The notes under the pieces are model-generated. The model saw only the letters and a list, made by a program, of their open reading frames with translations. It was not told where the DNA came from and did not search any database. Source: Varanus komodoensis (taxonomy: Eukaryota; Chordata; Lepidosauria; Squamata; Varanidae). From it: DNA of 64,000 nucleotides. The stretch is from assembly GCF_004798865.1 (NCBI RefSeq), contig NW_025336442.1, positions 1 through 64,000 on the forward strand, given 5' to 3'. Shown one piece after another: positions 13,248 through 24,408 of this stretch. Each line of letters opens with the position of its first letter. Within the stretch, counting starts at the first letter, position 1. The translations under genes and the position numbers were made by a program.

Positions 13248-16200
13248 CTGGAGTAACAGAGAACATTGGATTTAACATGTGCAAAGAGCTTTTCTCTAGT
13301 GTTGGGTTTACATTTTATTGTGAATATACGACCTTAGAGCTCCCAAAACACTATGCTGTCATGCTTCATTATTTGCCAATTTCCACTTATTTGCAACACA
13401 ATTTTCCAGTTTAAAATTGTGTAAAAATGCCCATATTGCAGGACAGTACACAGAAAAAGCATATATTCATGAAAATAATCTGCAAGAATGCAAGCAAGAA
13501 TCTGCTTGCCAAAATGCATGTTGACCAAAGGTATTCAGAAATATTCTAGGGCCAGAGTCAGATGCTTGCCCCCTCCCTGCTCTTGTGAGGCAATTCCTAG
13601 GTGAGTGGAGTGGACAAACTTTTCACCTGAGGCTATGGAAAAGCACCATGGCTGGATTCCTGCCTCAGGGAGCCAGAGGGTGTAGTTCTCTATGGGTTTG
13701 CTTGCAGCGTTGTCTGTATCAGCATAAGGGTTTCCCTGACAGTGCAAAGCCAGGTTCATTTGCTGGCATGGATGGTACCACTGGCTTTGGTCAGACAGGG
13801 AGGCATGTGCCCTCCCGCCTCTCCTGGCCTGCTGCTGGTGGCACTGGCATATATTTATAGAAAGATGAAGGTCTGTGCTGACAGGGAGGGAAATGACTTG
13901 TGAGAGTTCCTTTCTGGGCTGTATGGCTGAAAGTCATCAGGGGCAACTGCAGCATGCTACCCATGCCTGAGCTGGGCCACTGCAATGTGCAAATTCCCCC
14001 TTGCACAGGGAGTGACAGTTGCAAAGCACCTTTGGACCAGGCATCCTTGTGAGGAATCTCAGGACCTCTTTCCTAAAATGGTATCATTGCTTCTAGGCTG
14101 CCGTGGGTTCATCCAAAATGAGGTTTGCTGGGACATGGGAAGTGCTTTGGCTTTGACTCATCTGTTGCTGAAGACATGAGTACATTTATTATGTGGGGTC
14201 AGCCCACAAATGGCTTCTTCATTAAGCTGCTTCTGACCATGAATGCTCCGGGTAACCACCCATGCATGCCAGTAATATTGGCTCATTGACCACATGCTTT
14301 CATGGACTAAAATTGCTGCAGAATTTGCTGCCTACTTTTTCATGCACAAAAATGCTGGGACCTAAGGCTACCAATTTTCTTTTCCTTTATGGGATAAACG
14401 AGTTTTTCAAACGACATTTGCCTTGTGAAGTAAATGTTTCCTCAACAGACTTGCATGCTCCAATTTTGCCAGCTGAGGAGGGGGGCATCAGCCAAAATGG
14501 CAACACAAAGCCATGGGAATGCCAGCCCAGAATTGTAAAAATAACCATCTGCCCCTCTGACAGCCCTGACAATGCCAGGCAGGATGAAAAGGTAGATTTC
14601 ATTCTTCCTTTTATCCTCATCTTAAAACATGAGAGCACTAGAACATAAGAAAAGCCATGCTGGATCAGACCAATGGTCCATCCAGTTCAGCACTCTGTTC
14701 ACATGGAAGCAAAGTAGCTGTACATAGGATCCCTCCAGCAGTGTGCATACAAGACCTCTATCTGCTCAAGCACCCCAGCAACTGGTGTGTGCAGACCATG
14801 CCACCTCTGGTAACAGAGGCAGCTTGTAGTCCACAAGGTTAGCAAGCACTGATAACCCCCTTCTTCAGGAATTTGTTCAATTCTCTTTTTCAAGCCATCC
14901 AAATTGCTGGCCATCAACACTTCCCATGGTAGTGAATTCCATAGTTTAACTATATCTTGTGTATTCCCTTTTATCTGCCCTAAACCTCCCACCAACCAGC
15001 TCCATGGAATGACCCCAGGTTCTAGTACTATGGGAGGGTGAGAAAAATATCTCACATGTGGCATGAATTTGAACCCCTCTTTTGTGTCTCTCCTTACCTG
15101 CTTTTCATCTCGGCTAAACAGTTCCAGTCGTTGTAGCCACTCCTCACAGGGGAGTTGCTTCACCATCCTTAACCTTTTACTTGGCCTTCTCTGCATTTTT
15201 TTCAACTGGAACTGTATACAATCTTATAATCATGGTAACACCAAAAATTGTATAAGGAGAATACAATCTTGGCATTTCTATTTCCTATTCCGTTCTTAAT
15301 TATGCCGAACATGGAGTTTGCCCTTTTCACAGCAGCTTTGCATTGGCCTGACATTTTCGTTGCGCTAACTCCCACAACCCCCAAAACCCTTTCTTGATCA
15401 GTAACTGCTAGCTCAGATCCATCATCTTAAACTTGAAGTTGGTTTTTTTTTTTTTGCCCCAATATGCAATAAGATGTTTTATTTATTTTATGCCTTTGTA
15501 TACTGCTTTTTAGGTATATTGTCTCCCAAAGTTGACAGAACTTTGTACTGATTTGATACGATATTAGTACAGATTAAGAAAACAAACATGGCGGCAGAGG
15601 AACATTGAGGAAGGCAGTTAAACTCATCTGTGGAGTATCCCTTTTGCTTTGCTGTTTGCGTGCAGTGCAGTGGGTTGTAGCACCTTCTTTTAGCAAAGCT
15701 GGAAAGGCCACAAATATGATCACTGCACAATTCAATTGGCATGTGCTGTGGCTTTTGTTTTCCCGTAGGAGATGATGGGAACATTTACAGACCCGAAGGC
15801 AGACACTTTCACATTTTGCTGTAATGTGCAGTTATTCTTTGCCTTGAAAAGCAATTGTCAAGGATATCTAATAAGCAGTATCTGTTCATTTCCAAGGTAC
15901 TCACCGCAGGAGTCACTTCAGCACATGCATGAACAATTTTTGCCTGAACCATTTTTTTTAAAAAATTGTTCATTTACACCTTTCATTCTTGAAGTTTGTA
16001 TATATTGCATGGGTGTGACTTCTGGAAAGGTGTGTGTGTATATCAGAGAGAGATTTGGAGGACTTTTATGTGGTTCTGGGAGTTGTGACCATTATACGCT
16101 GCTGTTGCTTTGTCAACAACCTACTCTTGTTCTCAGCAGGCTTCCAGGTAACACTTCTTTGATGCCATCACCCAGCCTTGTTTATACATGTTTATAGGAG

Positions 16201-19200
16201 TCTTCTCATGACCCTCCCAGATTTTTCTCCCACTTTTTCTTTTTCCTTAATGAAGAAAAACCAATAAAGGGTGGGGGGAGCAAAACAGCTGCACTAGGGC
16301 CTTTGGCTTATCAGTCTCTGCTCTGTCTCAAAGCACCTTCAGCGTAGATGTCCAGCCTCAATGCTCAAAGGGCTCATTTTGATAGTTAAAGGCCTTTCAG
16401 CACAGCAGGGACCCAGTGCCACATGAGCTTTCCTGACTCTTAATATCTTCATCCAAGATCCGCCCTCAGGCACTCAGGACTACTGTCTGAGGTGCTATGG
16501 GGAGCTAAGGACAAAAGGGCCCTTTTGATGGTGGCATCCCTACTACAGGGAGATTTCATAGAATCATGGAATAGTAGAATTGGAAAGGGCCAGAAGGCCA
16601 TCAGGACACTAAGGTACACCATCCCATTCAAATGACTGTCCAGATGCTTTTTGAATGTCTCTAGAATGTCTCTCTTTGATGGCACTTCCATCTCAGGAAA
16701 AGACATTAATTTCCTAAAAATTGAAAGCATTTCAGTTCTTTATAATTCTCGCCTTCCTTCTGATCTAATATTTAACATGATTTTTCTAATGCATTGTTGA
16801 TTATTTGGTTTTAATATATGCCATTGCATTTTAATGGTTTGTTATAGTCTGACAAGGTAAGCCCCTAAGAATGCATTGAAGACTTCAAGCAAGCAAGCAA
16901 CCCTTCCATCCTACAGGCATGGCCATGTTGTCTGAAAAAAAGGCATCTGAGCTCCAGTAAGAGAGAGGGCATCTGTGGCTCTCAGCTGCCAGTGGGCCTG
17001 GAATGCCCCATCTTTGTTTATTGACTGAAGCACATCCCATACAAGGAAAGGCCATGCATTGCTGGGATGGTTGCTCTAGTACAGTAGCAGTAAAAGAGAG
17101 CTGGAAGCTATATGGGAACTGAAGAATGTCCCCCATGATTTTTGCTGAGTTTGGGGCAGGCACACCTTGATGGACTTGTGAAAACCTCTGGAGCTTCCAT
17201 GGATGCTTGACATCTTTCATGAGTAGGGGAAGGAGCTGCTCTTCATCTAAGAACTGAGTGCTACAATGCTTCCAGTGGAAGATCAAAGAAGTTAGATATC
17301 TCCTGGTTAACTGACCTGGCATTCATGAGCCACAGCTGCAGTTGTGACCACCAAGTCCCCAGTAGTTTGGCATGGTGAGTGAGGCCAAAGTGGAGATTCC
17401 ACATAGGCATACCTTTGTGATGAGCCTTTCCTAACGTCTTCACTTTCTTAGTGGCACCATTTCCCTTGCCCCCCCCCCACTCCTTTCTGCTACTCACCAA
17501 CACTTCCTGATTCTCAAATTGTGATTTCCCAAATCAATTTCCTAGCCCACTGCTCCCTAAACAATGAGTCCAGATTGGAGGTGTGTAGTTAGTCCTTGTG
17601 AAAACAAGATGTTGGCTGGGTGACCTTGTGCTCAGATCTGGCAGGGGGAGCTTTTCGTATTTTGCATTTCCATTCGGTCTGCTTACCTCAAAAAAGAACC
17701 GCAGCATCAAAGCCAGGGCACCAAAGCAGAAGCCAGGCCCAATCTGTTGTGTGTAGACACTCTTCTCTGGATAGAGCCCTTTTTTCTCTTTCATTTTTTG
17801 CAACTGGAAAACAGAGTCAAGAGGAGACAGATATTTGATGGATATCCATTCACACTGGCCATTTGTAAACAAAAGCTATGGTGGAAGGTGTTCACCCACC
17901 CCTGAGATATTTCCTGAACTAAATGTCCAAAATCTAGAACTGAGTTAAATGTTTTCTGGTAAGCACTTTAGGCTTGAAACAGAGCTGGATGTTGGGGCTA
18001 AACGTCTTTCTTTCATTGTATTGCAGTTATGCTAATGCTAGTCACTTAGATGAGGTGGTACCCCTCCTTGTGACTGCCTGAGATCTGATTCCTCCAGCCC
18101 CAAAGCTGCCCTCTGCAAAGGTGCCAAGTTACAGAGTGTTTTTTTTTTCTTTCAGAGAGGAAAAGGGGCCGGAAAGAAGCATGACCACTGCTTCCTACCA
18201 CTGAATGACAATCCCAGAAGGAGGTGTTTCACCATGGTCTCACCATGTGTTGCTGGCTTCACTTTGATAGCCTAAAACAGGGACCTTACCCATTTCACAG
18301 TGATTATAAGAACAGCTGTCCCAATTGGTCCTGAGTAGACACCATATCCCCACCGATCATGGTAGATCCTGACAGCTATGGTGAGCACTCCAAACATCAC
18401 AGAGGTGGATCGTTTTGGTTCATCAAACTCTGCCAGGGCTGAATAATGGAGAACACAGACATGTATGCTATAATTTTGAAGGTCCTTTAACTAAGCTTTC
18501 CATGGTTAAAAGGCATGACCTGTACACATGTGAATGCACATGTGTGTACAAGTGTATGCATGCACCTAATTATGTTCCAAGAATTTGGAGTGTTGAGGTT
18601 TTCCTGACCTTGGAGGAACTCAAGATAGTAAAATCTAGAGACTCTGGGCTAGTTGCAAAGGAAAGGATCCTGAATTAAAAGCACTCCAGGGAGTGTTTCT
18701 TCTTTTCTTTCTACCTCTGGTTCTTTTTGATTGTCTTAAGATGTTTTAAACTTTGGCTTAAGTCTGGGCCAGTTGATAATTGGAATAGGCATCTGCTTGT
18801 GGTCTGCAGGCTCACACTCAAGGAGCCTCAAGTTGTTGAAGGCTGTTGTTGAGGAGAGGAATCTCTGATAGATGTTTTGGTTCCCTGTGGGCTAACTCAG
18901 TGTGTCTCCAGCTTGCAACAGCTGCAGCACGGCTGTCCTGGATTTGCTGTCCTGGGAAAGAGGCCTGTGATAGGCTGAATTCACACATGAGTATATCCAA
19001 CACTTTGCAAGTGGTGAGGGAAGTTTTACTGACAACCTGGGCACCAGACCTTCTGTGTCCTTGGATCACACTGTTCATTACATGTTTAGGGATGAAGGAA
19101 TAGCAAAATCCATTTTAATTTAATTTGCTGAATTGACTTTTTCAAGCAGATCTCCTATGGGCTGGTTTGAGGGGCCATATTGCATAGAGATGAACCAAGC

Positions 19201-22200
19201 CCTAAATAATAACTGTCATGTGAAATGAAGCAGGCACTGTGTATGGACTGACTTGAAGTCAACCCAGTTCTTAGAGGTGCAGAATGGCCACATGCGGCAC
19301 CAGTGGGGGTGCTGGGGCTTCCCATGCATGTATGGTCGTGCATGTGCATGCATTGTCATTCCAAAGGGAACCTTTCATAAATACACAGTGTGCAAGGGTG
19401 ACTACTGGCAGAATGAAGGTGAGTGATGCCCCTGCCCATAAAATTCTTCCATTCCGAGGAAGGGAGACAATTGGATGCCATGTCTGCCTTGCACCTACAC
19501 CAAGTATTCCATCACAGTGTTTCTCATTGCATTATCCATGTACACACTGCACAATACATAGGAACATAAGGAAGAGGCCAACAACCCTTTCACCTTGTGG
19601 AGACTATTCTGGAAATCTTCCTCTTTTCCGCCCTGCCATTTTGATGGCTTTCTCCAGCGTCAGATGCAACCCATCATTGTCCAAATGCAACATCACAGCT
19701 TTCATTCCCCTCCCAAGACTTGTTCTTACCCATCAGTGACACCCACATAGACAAAGCCGTCCCAAAGATGCTGAAGTACTCCAGGATGTCATATCGCATG
19801 AAGCACAGGATGGATAAACCAGGGCCATTGCACACGTGGAACATCTGTGAGGACATAAGGCCTGGTTTATTTCAGTTATCAAAGTTCAAAATTCTTACCT
19901 GGTCTTTTTAGAAAAATGCATGCAAGGAAGCAAACAGGTATCAACCACAGAGATAAGTATGACCATATTTCCATGGCCCTCTGAAAAAGATGAATGCTTT
20001 GGTGTTGCCAGATGAGCTGGTGGTACACTGTCTTGGTGCCGCCGCAGAAAAAGTCCATGCACTGACAATGATGAAGGGTGGAGTGGCCACAGTAGATGAC
20101 CTTAAAGATTGGGGTGCCGTTTCTTCTCTAGGGAATTCCTTTGCAGCTGCACCCCAGTCAGGTATTATGGGGCAGTAGCCATCCACTGTTCCTCTCCTGA
20201 AGGGGAAGATGTGAAGTAGCTACCAGGCAGATGTGGAGTGGCTACCAAGGCCCAGCAAGGGCACATGCCTGAAGGGGCAGGCTCAGAGAGGTGCCAGAAG
20301 TAGAAGTGTCCAGAGAGGAACAGGGACTCCTCATGAGACTGCACTTATGTGTGGACCACTCCCCCAGTGCTGCTTTGGATGCCTTCTTAGTACCTAGGAT
20401 TGCTGGGCACCAGCTGCCTTGCTCTGCCTTGCGTTTTCTTTCCAGCCCAGCTTTTTTCTGGATAATCCCCCCTCATTTTTGGGCTTGGCCTCCTGATCTT
20501 GACTTAGTTAAGAACTGACCTTAACTAATTCCTTGCATCAACTAATTCTGTGGATCTTTTTGTTCTCAGGCCATTTGAATCATTAGGAGGAGGAAAACCA
20601 GGGCTAGGAACCAAATCGGGAAACACACTTGTAACCATCAGGATAGATGACTTTTTGTCAGTGTGAAGGGCCTGTGTGGCAAGGTGGATGAAGTCCACGT
20701 GCTCCAGAAAGTTCTGTGTTTATCTCATGGCCAAAACTGACCCCACGTGACTCCTTCCCTGAGAGGGGTGGTTTGTTTTCTAACATGCTTCTCAGTATTC
20801 CCCCATTTTTCTTTTTTTAGCTGAAACAATTTTATCCTGCATTTCAATAAAAGTTCTTAGAGCATCTAACAAAAAGGTAGCTAAATCAATGATTGTTTGC
20901 GTTTTAGGAAAAAAAACTCTGTTTCAAGCAACATTTTAAAGATAACTGTGGTCCCTTCAACGAGCAGTAGAAAAATAAACTGTGTGTAGGGAGTCAAAGT
21001 TTTTACCTGGTACTTAACAGATATTCCTTCCTTGGAAGTGGATGACCCCTCCACTCTCCCAGCTACATGAAATTTGGGTCTTTCAAGGCACTTCCTCTAA
21101 CTTGGGGGCAATTAGCGAAGGCTCTGACTAGGGTGCAGGCAATTTTTTCAGTGGTCCACTCCTTGTGCATTAGCAGGGCCTTACCTGCTTCTGTTGTCTT
21201 GCCCACTGCTCTGATTTATAAATATTTGTGTTCTGATCTGCCTAAGCAAACAAACAGGAATTGCTGGTTATACCAGATGTACTTCCCCACTGCAATTTTT
21301 GAATTGGCAACCCATAGAAAGGCAAAGAGCTCTCAGGTAGACATTCAAGTGCACAGCTTAGTTCTGATTCCATGAGTGGCAAAAGCTGTTGATCTAAAGC
21401 CATAAACAGAGAAGAAGTCCTCCTTGTGACAGCTTACAGTCTGATGCCTCTGTACAGCTAAGAAGAGGTGTGGCAGTCTTTCATGCCCCATCCTTCCCTT
21501 GGGATTCCTTTGATAGACCACTGTTCGATGGTAAAGTCCTTGTGGGCAGTTGGTGCTGTATCAGTAACCATTTCATACCTGCAAATCTTCCTCTGCTCTT
21601 GCAGACATCAGGAACCAAACTTCTTTGTGTGAACCCAACTCCTTGGAGAGATGACTGCCTTCCATCCCCATTATAGAGATTAAGCCGTCTTGGATTGTTT
21701 GCCATGCCTGTTTCATGTCTTTGAGGTGAATGCAGAAATCCAGACATGCAAAGGAGAGAACTGGAGTGCATGAGAGCAGATGTTTCTGGCTTCGCAGGAG
21801 CCCTTGTCTCAGGTGGCGTGCATGCTTTCACTGGTCTGAAGAACTTCCTGCTGGGGGAAGTAGCAGCAGCAACAGGACTGCAGTAGGACTGCAGAGGCAG
21901 CGCTGGGGCTGGCTTCCCTGGAGTGCCTGGCAGCGGCAACGGCAGCAGCAGCCACAACAGCAGGGGCTGGCGGAAGGACCCGGAGCAGCTGCGTCTCTCT
22001 TGCTCTCCTTATTTCTTTCTCCCCACCCTAAATGTTGTTCATTTTTATACCCCCTAGAGTCCCAACTGGAACTGATAGCAAATTTCCAAAAGGGCCCCAT
22101 CAGCATGAAATATGAGATAAGCAGTGAAACACTGAGAGTGAAGAGACATGGCTCCAAACTGGGAAGTCTGATGTTGTATTCCTGCCTCAGCTGTAAACAC

Positions 22201-24043
22201 CCTCACCAGGTGGCCTCGGGCTAAGTCACTGACCCTCCCTCCCTGACCTGACTGACTCCTAACCCTAACACTCCACCTTTGCATCTGGAATATGGGAACA
22301 ACTGCTTGCATAAATTCACTAAAGATTATGCTTTGGACACTCTCAAGCACTAAGTATGATTTAAGAGCTCTCTCTACATCAGTGCAAACCTTATATATTA
22401 ATTAATTAAAAACTTTTGTATGCTGTCCTTTATATAAATATCTCAAGATGGCCTTACAGTAATTTAAAAGAACAATTTAAAACATTTAATAACATCAGTG
22501 ACAATTAAAACAATAATACTATATAGAACAATAAACAACAAATCAGATTAACTCAAAGCAAAAGCAACTGCAAAAGGCATTAAAACTATTCATTTTTAAA
22601 ATACTGCTTAAATAAAAAGGTTTTGACCTGGTGCTGAAAAGAGTATAAACTCAGCGCCAGGTGTACCTTTCCGGGGAGTGCATTCCAGAGTGGGCACCAC
22701 CGCAGAGAAGGCCCTACTCTGAGTTGATGTGCTTTTTACCTCTTCTAGAGAGGGTTCCTGGAGTAAGGCTTGTCCCACAGATCTTAAGGGGCATGAGGGG
22801 TTATAAGGAAGGAGACATTTCTTCAGGTATGAAAATATTAAACTTTACCATGGTTGTTATTCATGCACAGTTGTATAGTAAAGGTCTCCGTAGGGCACTG
22901 GGCTACTTTTGTTGGGTTTTGTTAGCAGGGCTGCCAGTTGCTTTTGTAATTATTAGGCAAATACTTAGTCACCTCCCTTTCAATGCATTAATGAACTGAA
23001 TAAGTCAATTTATATTACAAAAAACTAGGCTCGGTTGCCACTTTGAAATACCAACAGAATATTTGAGTTTGAGAAGAAAAAAGGCTTCTTGTTGGAAGGA
23101 AAGGCTTCTTGTTCATTTTCAGTTCATGCCCTATGTTTGAAATATCCCAGAACCACAGTGGCCTTCAGTAATTGCCACAGCAGTTCATCCTTGATTAAAA
23201 TTAGCCCTTTGTAAACAAAATATAAGAGCTTCCCTGCACGCACCACACTTAAATGAATGGCACAAAAGATTAAACATCAATGTGTCTGCATCTCACCTGC
23301 CTTGGGGTGCACCTTCTTTTGCAGGTACGAACAGAATCTTGAAGTATTGATGCTTTCTTGATCCCAGCATTCTTCCTGCTTGCAGTCACTGTGCCTAGCT
23401 CTTGCATTACTAAATTCAGCACACTGGAAGGGTCATTCTTAATAGGTGTTAAGCCTTTTTCTTCTTCTGGGTAAAGGCTTCAATGGTCCACTTTGCTCTT
23501 GGGAGACCCCACAACAGAAGGCAATTGTTGTAACAGCTACTCTTGAGATGATCCCCACCTGAATGGGGCTCAGTACTTGACCCACTATGTATTGCCCACT
23601 GCCCACAGAGTGGCCATGTTTGTTGCAGCAAAAATGAAAATGTCACTTTTATAGATGAAAAGCATTTTCCCCTGATGAATGGAGCCGTATCCTTCATTGA
23701 CAAGGAAGAAGGATGTCAAATGTTGGGGGCAAAAGGCTTTTAAGACACACCACCATGCATGGCATTTCAATGCAAAGTTAACACATACACAAAGTAAACA
23801 GATAAAACTCTTTCCCCCTTGTCCCTGTCCCCCTCCCTTGTCATGGGAATTCTCATAAGATTGTAATCAGCAAGTGGGAGAAGAGGGAAGCAGAGATGCA
23901 GTTCTTACCGAAACAAAGAACATGGTGAAGACATAGACCATGGCCTCCATGTGGAATTGCCGCTTGGCTGCAATGCTGATGGTTGGGAGGAAAGCCAGGC
24001 TGCTGAGAGTTGGCAGAAGGAGCTTGGCAATTAGGGAGCCCAT
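13101..24043 (-). CDS. MYMK: Myomaker, complete five-exon coding sequence
   Basis: Myomaker is a multi-pass plasma membrane protein of myoblasts needed for cell-cell fusion into muscle fibres; it belongs to the TMEM8/PAQR-like (CREST-type) membrane protein group. Five exons were placed on the minus strand: 24043-23909, 19844-19730, 18438-18290, 17803-17687 and 13247-13101. All junctions are GT/AG and the phases agree (0, 1, 0, 0). The joined protein is 220 residues; human myomaker, from memory, is 221. Diagnostic stretches are MGSLIAKLLLPTLSSLAFLP at the N-terminus, CNGPGLSILCFMRYDILEYF in exon 2, YHDRWGYGVYSGPIGTA in exon 3 and GLYPEKSVYTQQIGPG in exon 4. The start follows from homology to the human N-terminus. 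The C-terminus ends Cys-Cys-Cys-Ala rather than the human Cys-Cys-Ala-Cys-Val. The divergent neighbour is ADAMTSL2, as in human. No AATAAA or ATTAAA was seen on the minus strand for about 550 bp past the stop. Confidence 0.97.
14643..15430 (-). mobile_element. CR1-like LINE 3' part in MYMK intron 4
   Basis: Minus-strand frames include EEWLQRLELFSRDEKQVRRD and KLWNSLPWEVLMASNLDGLK, resembling the CR1 ORF2 C-terminus; the 3' end holds the common TGGATCAGACCAATGGTCCA segment on the plus strand. Frames are broken. Confidence 0.78.
16553..16745 (-). mobile_element. CR1-like 3' fragment
   Basis: Begins CATAGAATCATGGAATAGTA and continues with the usual reptile and bird CR1 end in antisense. It lies in MYMK intron 4. 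Confidence 0.65.
17687..17803 (-). CDS. MYMK: MYMK exon 4 (residues 134-172)
   Basis: Thirty-nine codons, LQKMKEKKGLYPEKSVYTQQ through MLRFFFE, almost identical to human. Phase 0 on both sides, with a TTTTCCAG acceptor and a GTAAGC donor. Confidence 0.96.
18290..18438 (-). CDS. MYMK: MYMK exon 3 (residues 84-133)
   Basis: The exon encodes ALAEFDEPKRSTSVMFGVLT through LIITVKW. Two bases at the start complete the Ala codon begun in exon 2, and it ends in phase 0 before GTAAGG. It includes the conserved YHDRWGYGVYSGPIG segment. Confidence 0.95.
19730..19844 (-). CDS. MYMK: MYMK exon 2 (residues 46-83)
   Basis: The exon begins after an AG acceptor with Met-Phe-His-Val-Cys-Asn and ends with WVSLM plus one base (phase 1) before GTAAGA. 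It carries the highly conserved CNGPGL and RYDILEY segments. Confidence 0.96.
19845..23908 (-). other. MYMK intron 1
   Basis: A 4.1-kb intron holding the L2-like copy at 22,385-22,830 and a GCA/CAG-rich, GC-rich patch near 21,850-21,980. No nested exon was found. Confidence 0.7.
22385..22830 (-). mobile_element. L2-like LINE 3' end in MYMK intron 1
   Basis: Collinear with the insert at 56714-57468: ACTTTTGTATGCTGTCC, then TTTTGACCTGGTGCTGAAAA, then GAGAAGGCCCTACTCTGAGT, then CAGATCTTAAGGGGCATGAG. Same family and orientation, 5'-truncated. Confidence 0.78.
23909..24043 (-). CDS. MYMK: MYMK exon 1 (residues 1-45)
   Basis: This exon encodes the start methionine and the first membrane segments, from MGSLIAKLLLPTLSSL to VYVFTMFFVS. 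The donor (GTAAGA on the minus strand) follows codon 45 in phase 0. It differs from human at only a few conservative positions. Confidence 0.96.
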
Positions 24044-24183
24044 TGGAAGAAGAAACCTCACTGGCGGACAGGCAGTTTGAAAGAAGAGAGGAGGAAGAGA
24101 AGAAGGAAAAGAATGCCTCCTAAATGGGAGAGGCAGCAACAGAGCTCCCAAGTTGTGGCTTTTGGGTCTGTGCGCTCTGAAGA

Positions 24184-24317
24184 CAGCTGGGGCAAGTAGG
24201 CATTCAAGTTTAAATTCAAATGTTGGCTTAAATCTTCCATGATGTCAGCAGAGACAGGTGCTGCACAGCTGTGGGTGTGATGGCACCCACTTGACGGCTG
24301 CCTCTTGACTCCAGCTG
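24184..24317 (-). promoter_or_regulatory. E-box cluster upstream of MYMK
   Basis: Five CANNTG motifs lie 140-275 bp upstream of the MYMK start codon: CAGCTG at 24184-24189, CAGGTG at 24255-24260, CAGCTG at 24266-24271, CACTTG at 24288-24293 and CAGCTG at 24312-24317. CAGCTG is the core preferred by MyoD and myogenin, which are known to drive MYMK. That these sites form the core promoter is inference from position and density. No TATA box was recognised. Confidence 0.6.
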
Positions 24318-24389
24318 TTCTTGTGAGGTGGCAAGCCATCTTGAAGGCCAGGGGAACAAATGGCCTATTGAGGACTACAGAATGTCTCT

Positions 24390-24408
24390 CCCCCCCCCCC
24401 CCCCCCCC
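24390..24408. repeat. 19-base C-run upstream of MYMK
   Basis: An uninterrupted C-run just beyond the E-box cluster, reading as G on the MYMK coding strand. Confidence 0.9.

Noticed and set aside
21481-22224. GC-rich CAG/GCA patch with overlapping frames on both strands
   Set aside because: Both strands are open because of composition; no homology or matching splice sites, and it lies inside MYMK intron 1.
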